Below are positions 1 through 7,904 of a stretch of DNA of 46,511 nucleotides, piece by piece. Source of the stretch: Pirellulaceae bacterium (GTDB lineage: Bacteria; Planctomycetota; Planctomycetia; Pirellulales; Pirellulaceae); contig JADYZV010000125.1 in NCBI GenBank assembly GCA_020852965.1, positions 1-46,511 on the forward strand, in the 5' to 3' direction. The position numbers were made by a program, and so were the translations under genes. Each line of letters opens with the position of its first letter. The first letter of the stretch is position 1. Under the pieces are notes generated by a model that was given only the letters and a program-made list of their open reading frames with translations, did no database searches and was not told the origin of the DNA.

Positions 1-36
1 CTCGAGTTTGGCAACTCGCTCTTCAATTGAACTCAT
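1..36 (-). CDS. 5' end of a minus-strand gene, probably an antitoxin (partial)
   Basis: Reading leftward, an ATG at 36 (or 39) begins MSSIEERVAKLE and runs off the window. A strong ribosome-binding site, AAGGAGG, lies 6 nt upstream of the ATG at 36, and a second AAGGAGG lies about 17 nt further up. The few visible residues resemble the start of the small antitoxin at 31187 (MSGTIESRLARIE), so I infer an antitoxin of the same kind with its toxin outside the window. Only 12 codons are visible, so the family assignment is tentative; the start itself is well supported by the ribosome-binding site. Confidence 0.5.
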   Translation of the reverse strand, partial: MSSIEERVAKLE

Positions 37-337
37 CATTGACCTCCTTAGGGCGACCTCCTTATGGCACTTGCTACGCCTTCATTTTATCTGACCGAAG
101 GCGAAAAGTGAAGTTGCGTTCCTACTATCAAGCCGCTGTCGACGATGGTGGTACGCCCCGCCACTAAGCGAAATAGCTTGCTACAATTCTCGACCAGTTC
201 GTCCAATCCGTGAGTTCAGGTCCCAGACGCTCCAGCACCGCAGCCCAGAGTGTTGCGTCATTTATCGCACTGATCTCGAAAATGTGGTAGGCATGAACCT
301 GCTGAAGTGGCAGGGTATCCAAGGGAAGCGATCGCTA

Positions 338-371
338 ACCAGCGCGCGAGTACCGACTACGTAGGTGCAGG
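338..371. repeat. Truncated tail of the 144-bp repeat
   Basis: The last 34 or so bases of the repeat (from ACCAGCGCGCGAGTACC to GTAGGTGCAGG) occur here alone, without the 5' part seen in the full copies at 588 and 747. It marks an older, decayed copy at the edge of the block. Confidence 0.6.
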
Positions 372-587
372 CACGGAGCGGAGTTGATTGTGCTGTTCAC
401 GGTAGCGGCGCGACACCGGCGTGCGAGAGGGAAGGGTTGATTGGCAAGCGGGTGTAGATGTAGTACGTGGCTGCCGCAGGTGCCATCGCCTGCGCAGGCC
501 GCGACTGAGGGTTGATTAACACTGTGGTGTACCAGAGGCCCACGCATTGATTGAATCTACTTGTGCATCGCGGCCTGATGCGGCTCC

Positions 588-730
588 GTTAAACGAACTC
601 AGCGTACCGATGCAGTTGTTTAACGCCAAACCGTAGTAGTCGGTAGATCACGCGTGATGTTTATAGTGGATTCGCGTACGAACCACCTGCGGCTAAAACA
701 GCGCGCAAGTACCGACTACGCAGGTGCAGG
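588..730. repeat. Structured dispersed repeat, copy 1 (about 144 bp)
   Basis: Begins GTTAAACGAACTCAGCG and ends CGACTACGCAGGTGCAGG. Inside are two inverted word pairs, GTAGTCGGT against ACCGACTAC and ACCACCTGCGG against CGCAGGTG, so the unit can fold into a long hairpin. Nearly identical units lie at 747-890 and 5674-5817. It is too long and too structured to be a CRISPR repeat and codes for nothing visible; a non-autonomous mobile or REP-like element is the likeliest reading. Confidence 0.7.
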
Positions 731-746
731 CTGCTCCGTCTCCACT

Positions 747-890
747 ATAAACGAACTCAGCGGGCCGATGCAAATTGTTTAACGCCTAACCGTAGTAGTC
801 GGTGGAGCAGGCATGATGTCTACGGTGGATTAGCGCTACAAACCACCTGCGGTTAAAACAGCGCGCAAGTACCGACTACGCAGGTGCAGG
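747..890. repeat. Structured dispersed repeat, copy 2 (about 144 bp)
   Basis: Second unit of the same repeat, directly following copy 1 after a short spacer, with the same internal inverted words (GTAGTCGGT and ACCGACTAC) and the same end CGCAGGTGCAGG. Differences from copy 1 are scattered substitutions, so the tandem arrangement is not very recent. Confidence 0.7.
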
Positions 891-1108
891 CACGAGGCGA
901 CACGTTTCTATACCCTCGGGATCGCATAAAGAATTTTGTGTCAATGTAAGCTGACTTGTACTAAACCAAGCAAGCCCGACCGGCTGTCCATCGAATACCC
1001 AACAAATCATTGAGTTTGTTTGGATACCAATAGATGAACAATCGTTTGGCACGGTTGCTGCTTTAGGTGAATCTTCATCAATTCACCCACATCCAGCAGG
1101 TCTGAACC

Positions 1109-3541
1109 ATGCCAACTCAATCGGTTATCGAAACGGTCTCCCAAGTTTTGGCCGCTACCGAAAATCTCTCGATTCAGTTCGATCCACCGGCGGATGAGGC
1201 GCGAGACGGGCGGTTTGTACCGCTAGCCGCGTCGTCCTTGCACAGTGAGCTGCGTGAGGTGGTTGGGCAGGTGGCTCCTCAGGGGATGTTTACCCATCAA
1301 CACTCGGCTATCGAGTCGGTCTTGGCCGGCCGCCATACGATCGCCGCCACGCGGACGAGTAGCGGTAAGTCGCTGATCTTCGCGCTGCCGGCGCTCGATG
1401 CGATGTGCCGTGACGATTCGGCGACATCGCTGTTCCTCTACCCGCAAAAAGCTCTGGCGAACGACCAGTTGGCGAAGCTGCGCGGCCAAGTCTCTGCGGT
1501 GCCGAGCTTGGCGAAACTACAGGCAGCGAAGCCATTCTTGGTCAGCCGTTATGATGGCGGCGTCCCTACGGATGACCGCAAGGCAATCCGCGAGCAGGTG
1601 CAGTTGCTGCTGACTAATCCCGATATGCTGCACCTGGGGATTCTACAGCACCATGAAACGGGCTGGGCCAGATTCTTCGCGAACTTGAAGACAGTCGCAA
1701 TTGACGAGTGCCACGAGTACCGAGGCATTTTCGGTACGAACGTAGCCTACGTGCTGCGACGCTTGCGGCAAATCTGTAGCCAACACGGTTCAAACCCGAC
1801 GTTTGTGGCGACCAGCGCGACGATCGCTGATCCACAGCAGCACTTGCACAACTTGGTGGGAACCGATTTCGATCTGGTTGGTCCGGAACAAGACGGCAGT
1901 CTCCAAGGTCGTCGGAAATTCTGGATGGTTGGCAGTACGGAACATCATTACCAGGCGGGACGAAAGCTGGCAACTTCCTTGGCAGACGCCGGCTTGAACG
2001 TTCTAGCGTTCTGCCCGAGTCGAGTCTCCGCTGAGCGTATGTTATCCAAGATGCGCGACGCAGACGGCGAGCTACCAAAGCACGTCGCCGTTTACCGCTC
2101 CGGCCTAACCGCCAGCGAACGCGAAGATATTGAAAGCCAATTGCGCAGCGGTGCTAAAAAACTCGTATTCTCAACCAGCGCTCTGGAGCTCGGGATCGAC
2201 ATCGGCGGGCTCGACGTGGTGGTGTGCATAGGGCTTCCGAGTTCGATGATGAGCCTCTGGCAACGCGCCGGCCGCGTAGCACGAGCTGGGCGTGAAGGGG
2301 CTATCGTGTTGGTCCCAGGCGAATCGCCGCTCGATACCTACTATGCTCAGCGCCCCGACGAATTGTTCACTCGCCAGAACGAGACGCTGGCTCTGAACCT
2401 CTCCAACGAACGCGTCTCCTGTCAGCACTACACCTGCGCGGTCCACGAGACGGGAAAAGGGGAAACGGGCCTGCAGCTCGAAGTGCTAGGGGACCAGATC
2501 GCCAAGATCCAATCGATGCGCGACGCAGGGAAACTGCAGCGTGCCGAGTTCTATTGCGCAGACCCACACATCGAGGTCAGCCTCCGCAATACGGGTGAAT
2601 GCAATTACCAGTTGATCTGCGGCAATGAGACGATCGGTGACCTGGGCAGTTTTCACTTGCTACGCGAGGCACCTCGCAACGCACTCTATCGACACAACGG
2701 ACGGACCTACCGCGTGAAGGACGTGATTCGTGGCAAACGCATCGTGAGAGTCGTGCCTGAGAGGACTCGCAACGAGACGACCTCCTACGTCCAAAAGACC
2801 ATCCGCCAGAAAACGCCGCTGCGGATGCGAGAGTATCCACAACTGACGCTGTCGGTCTCTCGCTTGGATGTCACCGAGTACTTGAAGGCGGTGAGTGAAA
2901 AAGATGCCAGCGGGAAGACCGTCCGCAACCACTCGCCGGCCGGCATGCCGACGCACTACTTGCCCACCGAAGGCGTGTGTCTAGTACTGAGCCAAACGTT
3001 GATGGCGCAGTTGCAAGACGTGATCGAAGTTCGATTGGATACCGCGTTGGCATCGATTGAGCGATTGATGGCCAACCTTTTTCCGACCGTCAGTGGCCCC
3101 TGCGACAGCCAGGACTACTCTTCGGGCATCGATCGCACGCGGACAGGCGAGCTGGCCATTTTCCTGTACGACAATGTGTACGATGGCGTCAACTTGACTG
3201 AAATCGTCTTTGACCGTCTGCCTGAACTCCTGGGGAAGGTACGGCAGCGTGTGGAGTCTTGCGACTGCAGCGATGACGCTGGCTGCGTCCGCTGTATCGC
3301 CGACCCGATGCGCGAGAGCCTGTCCAGCAAGGTTGCCACCCTGAGCACGCTGCAGTCGCTGCAAGACATACTTGAAAGCAAAACGCCGGCGACAGTCGAG
3401 TTTGCTCCGAGCGACGAAGCCGGAAGCTTTTCACCAACGGAAGTGGAATGTCCTGCTTGCCAGGCACAAGTAAAGATTCCGTGTAAATTCTGTTCCAATT
3501 GCGGTCACTCGATGCAGGAGCCCACCCATGCCCACGCTTGA
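1109..3541 (+). CDS. DEAD/DEAH-type helicase with DUF1998 C-terminus (MrfA/YprA-like)
   Basis: An 810-aa superfamily 2 helicase. Motif I TRTSSGKS is at residues 81-88, a variant DEAH box DECH at 199-202, motif III SAT at 236-238, and motif VI QRAGRVARAGR follows the GIDIGGLD motif. The C-terminal half carries the cysteine cluster CDCSDDAGCVRC typical of DUF1998 helicases and then a zinc-ribbon-like pattern (CPAC ... CKFCSNCG). Known relatives (YprA/MrfA) are 3'-5' DNA helicases; DUF1998 proteins also occur in DISARM and BREX accessory genes. The downstream 215-aa gene overlaps it by 14 nt, so the two are probably translated together. Its leader and first 122 codons are duplicated at 6036. A role with the nearby BREX genes is inferred from position only. 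Confidence 0.85.
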   Translation: MPTQSVIETVSQVLAATENLSIQFDPPADEARDGRFVPLAASSLHSELREVVGQVAPQGMFTHQHSAIESVLAGRHTIAATRTSSGKSLIFALPALDAMCRDDSATSLFLYPQKALANDQLAKLRGQVSAVPSLAKLQAAKPFLVSRYDGGVPTDDRKAIREQVQLLLTNPDMLHLGILQHHETGWARFFANLKTVAIDECHEYRGIFGTNVAYVLRRLRQICSQHGSNPTFVATSATIADPQQHLHNLVGTDFDLVGPEQDGSLQGRRKFWMVGSTEHHYQAGRKLATSLADAGLNVLAFCPSRVSAERMLSKMRDADGELPKHVAVYRSGLTASEREDIESQLRSGAKKLVFSTSALELGIDIGGLDVVVCIGLPSSMMSLWQRAGRVARAGREGAIVLVPGESPLDTYYAQRPDELFTRQNETLALNLSNERVSCQHYTCAVHETGKGETGLQLEVLGDQIAKIQSMRDAGKLQRAEFYCADPHIEVSLRNTGECNYQLICGNETIGDLGSFHLLREAPRNALYRHNGRTYRVKDVIRGKRIVRVVPERTRNETTSYVQKTIRQKTPLRMREYPQLTLSVSRLDVTEYLKAVSEKDASGKTVRNHSPAGMPTHYLPTEGVCLVLSQTLMAQLQDVIEVRLDTALASIERLMANLFPTVSGPCDSQDYSSGIDRTRTGELAIFLYDNVYDGVNLTEIVFDRLPELLGKVRQRVESCDCSDDAGCVRCIADPMRESLSSKVATLSTLQSLQDILESKTPATVEFAPSDEAGSFSPTEVECPACQAQVKIPCKFCSNCGHSMQEPTHAHA

Positions 3542-4175
3542 AATCACTACCGACCACGACACGATGTGCCTGCTACGAGCCGATCGCGTCAGCCGCTTGG
3601 GAAACAAGTACCTCGGAAGGCTGAAGCTTGACCAACCGACGCTTGAGCGACTGGGCTCTTCTCAGATCGGCCTGTTCGCCGATGGCTTTCTGAGCTTGGA
3701 CATGATGCTACGCCGAGTGTTGCCTTTGGCCGCCAAGCCGCGTGAGACGCGCACGATCGCGTTATACGCCAGCAAAGAGGCCGGAGCTTCAATTTACAAT
3801 TCGATGGTTTCCACTGGACACTGTGTCCCCTGTCATCGCACGCCTGAGTCCTGGCAAGTTGGCAATCTTGCGTTCTGCTCTGTTGAAGGGCTCAGGCGCC
3901 TCGACATGGACGAACAGCCGATCGACAGCGTCATTCTGCTTGACCCGACCTGTATGATCCATCGCGCCCGTACGCTTCGCCTAGGCAATGGCTCCATCCA
4001 CGACCGCCCCCAAATTGTTGCCAGCTTCCTGACCGACCACTTCCACCGCGGCCCCGCGCCCGTTCTGATACTGATGACTTTAAAACGAGCCGCTGCGGTT
4101 CCCACGGAAGCCATCGCCCGAGCCTTCTGCCTGGAGGCGTTCTGGTTTCTCGACGGTCCCACCCTGCAGTGCTAG
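3528..4175 (+). CDS. Unknown 215-aa partner of the helicase
   Basis: The start codon lies inside the 3' end of the helicase gene (14-nt overlap), which argues for co-expression and a shared job. I do not recognise the family. Visible features are a mixed alpha/beta composition, a CVPC pair near residues 99-102 that could bind metal, and no signal peptide or membrane segment. The last 72 nt (4104-4175) reappear, fused to the helicase N-terminus, at 6401-6472, showing that helicase and 215-aa gene were copied as one unit. It could be a specificity or nuclease subunit for the helicase, but nothing in the sequence proves this. Confidence 0.7.
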   Translation: MPTLEITTDHDTMCLLRADRVSRLGNKYLGRLKLDQPTLERLGSSQIGLFADGFLSLDMMLRRVLPLAAKPRETRTIALYASKEAGASIYNSMVSTGHCVPCHRTPESWQVGNLAFCSVEGLRRLDMDEQPIDSVILLDPTCMIHRARTLRLGNGSIHDRPQIVASFLTDHFHRGPAPVLILMTLKRAAAVPTEAIARAFCLEAFWFLDGPTLQC

Positions 4176-4438
4176 ACGCACGCAAGTCGGCGTGAACTAG
4201 CCAATGTATCTGTGCAACCCGATCCAATTGGGTTCACAGCGGTCGCACCTGATGCAGGGCAGAGCGATCGGCCTGCGGTAAGAAGCAAGGCAAGCTCGAC
4301 GCAATTCGCAACGCACAAATAGCTATGCTCTACCGCTACTCTACGAAGATTGGCGATGAAGTGTGGAGTTATGTTACAATGGGATCTGCTCACAAGGCAC
4401 TGCATTACTGCTCCCACGCCATCAGTTAGGATTCAACC

Positions 4439-4669
4439 GTGGAAACACAAGTTATGGGAACGCTTGTCGACGGCATTGTTCGGCTGGATGAGTGCGTGGA
4501 CATACCGAACAATACTCGAGTGAAAGTTGTCTTGCAAACTTTGGATTTGGATGATAGTCAGTCGCGTTACGTGCAAGGTCTACAGGCATGGATTCAGTCC
4601 TGCCAGGATCACCCAATCAGCTCAGGTGGCCTGAAATACACTCGGGATGAATTGCATGAACGCCGTTGA
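4439..4669 (+). CDS. Antitoxin of a PIN toxin-antitoxin pair
   Basis: A 76-aa protein whose N-terminus (GTLVDGIVRLDE, then DIPNNTRVKVVL) has the short beta pattern of AbrB/DUF104-like antitoxins, which bind DNA and the toxin. The listed start is GTG; an in-frame ATG at 4454 (MGTLVDGIV) is an equally good start. The 3' end overlaps the toxin start by 14 nt, the usual arrangement for such pairs. It would neutralise the toxin at 4656 and repress the shared promoter. The pair stands alone between two copies of the helicase module. Confidence 0.65.
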   Translation: METQVMGTLVDGIVRLDECVDIPNNTRVKVVLQTLDLDDSQSRYVQGLQAWIQSCQDHPISSGGLKYTRDELHERR

Positions 4670-5075
4670 TACAAATGTATTGGTGTACTTCGTCGATGTC
4701 CAAGAACCAGTTAAACAAGCTGTAGCTATCTCACTTCTTCAGTCATTGGGTCGCTCAAATAAACGCATTGTCTTGCCATGGCAAGTCGGTGGCGAGTTCC
4801 TATGTTGTCTGAGACGCTGGGAGAATGCGGGACGCATCAAACGCAATGACACTCAGCGTCATTTGTCCCAGTTGGAATCCATGTTCACTTTCGTTTTTCC
4901 AGCGCAAACCATACTTGCATCGTCTCTTCAGCTATCGTCTCGGTATCAACTTTCGCATTGGGACAGCATGTTGCTGGCTGCTTGCATCGATGCTGGAATT
5001 GACACGCTCTATTCGGAAGACCTATCGGCAGGCATGACCTACGATTCAGTTACCGTGATTAACCCATTCGCGTGA
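4656..5075 (+). CDS. vapC: PIN-domain toxin (VapC-like)
   Basis: A 139-aa PIN-domain protein. The N-terminal strand carries AVDTNVLVYF with the first acidic metal ligand, and the C-terminal part carries HWDSMLLAAC and LYSEDL with the remaining acidic residues. VapC proteins are Mg-dependent endoribonucleases cutting tRNA or rRNA. I prefer the ATG at 4656 (MNAVDTNVL) to the one at 4647 because it places the first strand at the N-terminus as in the family. It overlaps the upstream antitoxin gene, so the two are one operon. Confidence 0.75.
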   Translation: MNAVDTNVLVYFVDVQEPVKQAVAISLLQSLGRSNKRIVLPWQVGGEFLCCLRRWENAGRIKRNDTQRHLSQLESMFTFVFPAQTILASSLQLSSRYQLSHWDSMLLAACIDAGIDTLYSEDLSAGMTYDSVTVINPFA

Positions 5076-5259
5076 ATAGCCACGTGAATAGAGAGAGCAA
5101 AAAGCGGTCAAGAGTCGATTCTTTGGATTGGGTAGCTTCCGGTACTTTCTATCCTGCCTAAACGGATCCGATTCGCGGTAGTCGCAGCGAGTGATAATGC
5201 GATGCTCGTCAGCTAACCAGCGCCCGTATGTGAAAATTCTTTGGTACGCTAAGTGCTTT

Positions 5260-5328
5260 GTTGGAGTCCAGCCTTTAGGCGCCTTGCATGTCGAACGTCG
5301 AAAGAGCGGCTGAAGCCTGGACTCCAGC
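5260..5328. repeat. 69-bp palindromic repeat, copy 1
   Basis: The left arm starts GTTGGAGTCCAGCCTTTAG and the right arm ends CTGGACTCCAGC, so the ends are inverted repeats around a short variable centre. A second copy of exactly 69 bp lies at 12466-12534. Similar GTTGGAGTCCAG palindromes are scattered through planctomycete genomes as far as I recall; in the sequence itself only the shared ends and equal length can be verified. Confidence 0.7.
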
Positions 5329-5673
5329 GCATCGTCGCGCTGTCCAACTCATATCCCTGGAAACCTATGCAACAGTGCATAGTCGATTCAAACTGAAAGA
5401 CCATCCCCGCCATGACACTTCAAAACAGAGTGCTCCCAGATTCGCGAATTGTTGCGCTCGCGAATTATCGCGGCATGTTGATGGGAAATCGGGGGTGCCT
5501 GCATGATGACCAGCGGCAGTTGATGCGGCAGACGAGTGTGGATGTAGAGTTTGGCTGCCGCAGGTGCCGTCGCCTGCGCAGGCCGCGTCCGACAGTTGGC
5601 ATATCCTGTGGTGCATCGGAGTCCCACCCGTTGATCAATTTATCTCATTCATCGCGGCCTGCTGCGGCTCGGC

Positions 5674-5817
5674 GTTAAACGAACTCAGCGTACCGATGCA
5701 ATTGCTTAAAGCCTAACCGTAGTAGTCGGCGGATTACGCGTGATGTCTATGGTGAATTGGTGCTACAAAGCACCTGCGGTTGAACCAGCGCGCAAGTACC
5801 GACTACGTAGGTGCAGG
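5674..5817. repeat. Structured dispersed repeat, copy 3 (about 144 bp)
   Basis: Third unit of the repeat at 588 and 747, with the same start (GTTAAACGAACTCAGCG), the same inverted words GTAGTCGGC/ACCGACTAC, and the end GTAGGTGCAGG. Only one unit is present here, against two in the upstream block, so one unit was lost or gained after the duplication. Confidence 0.7.
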
Positions 5818-6035
5818 CACGAGGCGACACGTTTCTATACACCCGAGATCGCATAAAGAATTTTATGTCAGTGTAAACGGGCTTGTGTTGATCAAACCAA
5901 GACCAGTCTGTTGCCTATCGAATACCCAACAAATCATTGAGTTTGTTTCAATACCAATAGTTGAGCGGACGTTTGGCACGGTTGCTGCTTTAGGTGAATC
6001 TTCGTCGCTTCACCCACAACCAGCAGGTCTGAACC

Positions 6036-6472
6036 ATGCCAAACCACTCGGTTATCGAAACGGTCTCCCAAGTTCTGGCCGCTACCGAAAATCTCTCGAT
6101 CCAGTTCGATCCACCGGCGGATGAATCGCGGGACGGGCGGTTTGTACCACTAGCCGCGTCGTCTTTGCACAATGAGCTGCGTGAGGTGGTTGGGCAGGTG
6201 GCTCCTCAGGGAATGTTTACACACCAACACTCGGCCATCGAGTCGGTCTTGGCCGGCCGCCATACGATCGCCGCCACGCGGACGAGTAGCGGCAAGTCGC
6301 TGATCTTCGCGCTGCCGGCACTCGATGCCATGTGCCGCGACGATTCGGCAACTTCGCTGTTCCTCTACCCGCAAAAAGCTCTGGCCAACGACCAGTTGGC
6401 ACGGAAGCCATCGCCCGAGTCTTCTGCCTGAAGGCATTCTGGTTTCTGGACGGCCCCACCCTTAGGTGCTAG
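6036..6472 (+). pseudogene. Deleted copy of the helicase / 215-aa gene module
   Basis: Bases 6036-6400 match the first 365 nt of the helicase gene (1109-1473), including motif I. Bases 6401-6472 match the last 72 nt of the 215-aa gene (4104-4175). The roughly 2.63 kb between these points in the intact copy is missing. The fusion leaves a 131-aa open frame that keeps the phosphate-binding loop but loses the DEAH box and everything after it, then shifts frame in the tail. It is almost certainly non-functional as a helicase. The matching leader upstream shows that the whole module was duplicated first and deleted later. Confidence 0.85.
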
Positions 6473-6664
6473 GCGCCCTTTGTTAGCTCGTAGCACCAAA
6501 TGAGTAGCGACTTTTCCGTTATCGCCGAGAGTGATGAGGCCAGAATCAAATCGCCCCACAAAACGGGCGGCACGCAGTGCTGGGGAACGCTATGCCTGGT
6601 CCTTATAGCGTACAATGGCAAGCTTTGCAAAAAAGAACGATTTCCCAACCTACCTAGCGACCCA

Positions 6665-7282
6665 ATGGCTCAAAGCGAGGAATACAGATTGTCATTCACA
6701 TCGGGCGGCTTGCTACTCCAGGAATCGACTCGCATCGCGACGTTGCATTCGCAAACTGGTGACTGGTCGCGAACCCGGGAGTGTGCGGTGGCTGACAACC
6801 TGTTACAGGCTAGGTCCCCCAGCTCAAGTGTGCGTCGCGTCGGGGAAGTGTGCGCCAGGCTCAGAATGTTGACAGAACGACAACTCGCCCTATTCCAAGA
6901 GCCAATGCAAGTCGATCAGTTGTTACTGCTGTGGCTGGCTGTCTGCAAACGCTACGCAATCCTGCGCGAGTTCGCCGACGAAGTCGTGCGGAGCCACTTC
7001 CTCAGCCTGCAACTCGTGCTCTCACGAGAGGAATTTGACAGGTTCCTGGAAAAGAAGTCGGTGTGGCATCCCAAAATCGAAGGCCTGGCAGACAGCACCA
7101 GAGCGAAGCTCGCCAGGGCGGCTTACCAGATGCTAAGCGAAGCCGGCTTGATCTCCCAGGAACTCGTGATTCAACCCGTGTTGTTATCGCGAGAGCTGGC
7201 ACGGGCCATTGTCGCCGATGATATCGAACTATTGCATGTCTACCCGATTGCAGATGCTGACGTGCCAGGAGCGGGACGATGA
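6665..7282 (+). CDS. brxA: BrxA, BREX core protein (DUF1819)
   Basis: A 205-aa protein with the BrxA pattern: LSFTSGGLLLQES at the N-terminus, NLLQARSPSS, a helical middle, and a C-terminus with DSTRAKLARAAYQML and EAGLI. BrxA is a small DNA-binding helical protein required in several BREX types. The frame stays open upstream to 6500, but the ATG at 6665 (MAQSEEYRL) gives the normal family length and start, and upstream codons do not look like BrxA. The stop overlaps the brxB start (ATGA at 7279), so the two are translationally coupled. No strong ribosome-binding site is visible. Confidence 0.85.
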   Translation: MAQSEEYRLSFTSGGLLLQESTRIATLHSQTGDWSRTRECAVADNLLQARSPSSSVRRVGEVCARLRMLTERQLALFQEPMQVDQLLLLWLAVCKRYAILREFADEVVRSHFLSLQLVLSREEFDRFLEKKSVWHPKIEGLADSTRAKLARAAYQMLSEAGLISQELVIQPVLLSRELARAIVADDIELLHVYPIADADVPGAGR

Positions 7283-7890
7283 CTAGCCCTCTACAACATG
7301 CCTCCCATGCCCAACGCGTGGACCATCTGTTTAAAGTCATCAGCAGCGAACGCTTCCGGAAAAAACAAGGGTTGGGTAATGAGGTTCCATTCTTCATCTG
7401 CCCCTACAAAGCCCATGAAGCGGTGGAGATGGAACGCGCCGTCAAGCAGCTTATCAATCGCCTGTCCCAAACCGGCGTGCGCGTGCTCTCGCTCAATTTG
7501 TACGACCTGTGCATCGAGACGATGAAAGCCGAAGGGGACTGGGAGTGGTTCATCAGCAACGAAGCCAGTCAAACACCAGCCAAAAAGCTGGAAAACCTGG
7601 AGAGTATGCTGGACGTCGAATCGGTGGTAGTCCCGGCCATTGTGGAGCAGATGGACGCTCACGAGTTCGACGTCATGTTTCTCAGCGGTGTGGGCGAAGT
7701 GTTTCCCTACATCCGCTCGCACAACGTTTTAAATAATTTGCAAAAGGTAGCCAAGGCGCAGCCCACACTGATGTTCTTCCCGGGCGAGTACTCCCACTCA
7801 CTCGAGAAAGGCGCGTCGCTCGACCTATTTGGTCGCCTGCGCGACGACAAGTACTACCGTGCATTTAATATCTTCGATCAGCAGATTTAG
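7279..7890 (+). CDS. brxB: BrxB, BREX core protein (DUF1788)
   Basis: A 203-aa protein matching BrxB: RVDHLFKVISSERFRKKQG at the start, IVEQMDAHEFDVMFLSGVGE in the middle, and PTLMFFPGEYS near the C-terminus. BrxB is a core BREX component of unclear chemistry, always near brxC and pglZ. It overlaps brxA by 4 nt and is followed after 14 nt by brxC, consistent with one transcript. Length is normal for the family. Confidence 0.9.
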   Translation: MTSPLQHASHAQRVDHLFKVISSERFRKKQGLGNEVPFFICPYKAHEAVEMERAVKQLINRLSQTGVRVLSLNLYDLCIETMKAEGDWEWFISNEASQTPAKKLENLESMLDVESVVVPAIVEQMDAHEFDVMFLSGVGEVFPYIRSHNVLNNLQKVAKAQPTLMFFPGEYSHSLEKGASLDLFGRLRDDKYYRAFNIFDQQI

Positions 7891-7904
7891 GTAAGGCCAT
7901 CGCA

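Larger units (their letters stand above)
40..1108. other. Non-coding block with structured repeats upstream of the helicase
   Basis: No convincing gene is seen; short frames here lack start signals and family resemblance. The block holds two near-complete copies of an about 144-bp repeat (588-730, 747-890), a repeat tail (338-371), and a leader from about 891 to 1108 that is repeated almost unchanged before the helicase remnant at 6036. Similarity with the second block starts near 436 (matching about 5516). The stretch 471-501 is rich in the self-complementary words CGCAGG/CCTGCG. Confidence 0.6.
5076..6035. other. Non-coding duplicated leader and repeat block
   Basis: No convincing gene; three overlapping small frames at 5288-5678 lie in different phases and have no family resemblance. 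It contains a 69-bp palindrome (5260-5328), one 144-bp repeat (5674-5817) and, from about 5516, a sequence closely matching 436-1108, ending in the leader that precedes the helicase start. It is therefore the upstream half of a duplicated module. Confidence 0.65.

Noticed and set aside
588-890. Possible CRISPR array
   Set aside because: Units are about 144 bp, in tandem with a short spacer, structured and only two in number; there are no regular spacers and no cas genes.
1614-2078. 154-aa minus-strand frame opposite the helicase
   Set aside because: Arg/Ser-rich antisense shadow of conserved helicase motifs on the plus strand.
5288-5678. Several overlapping small frames on both strands
   Set aside because: They lie in mutually exclusive phases within a repeat-rich duplicated non-coding block and have no ribosome-binding site or family pattern.
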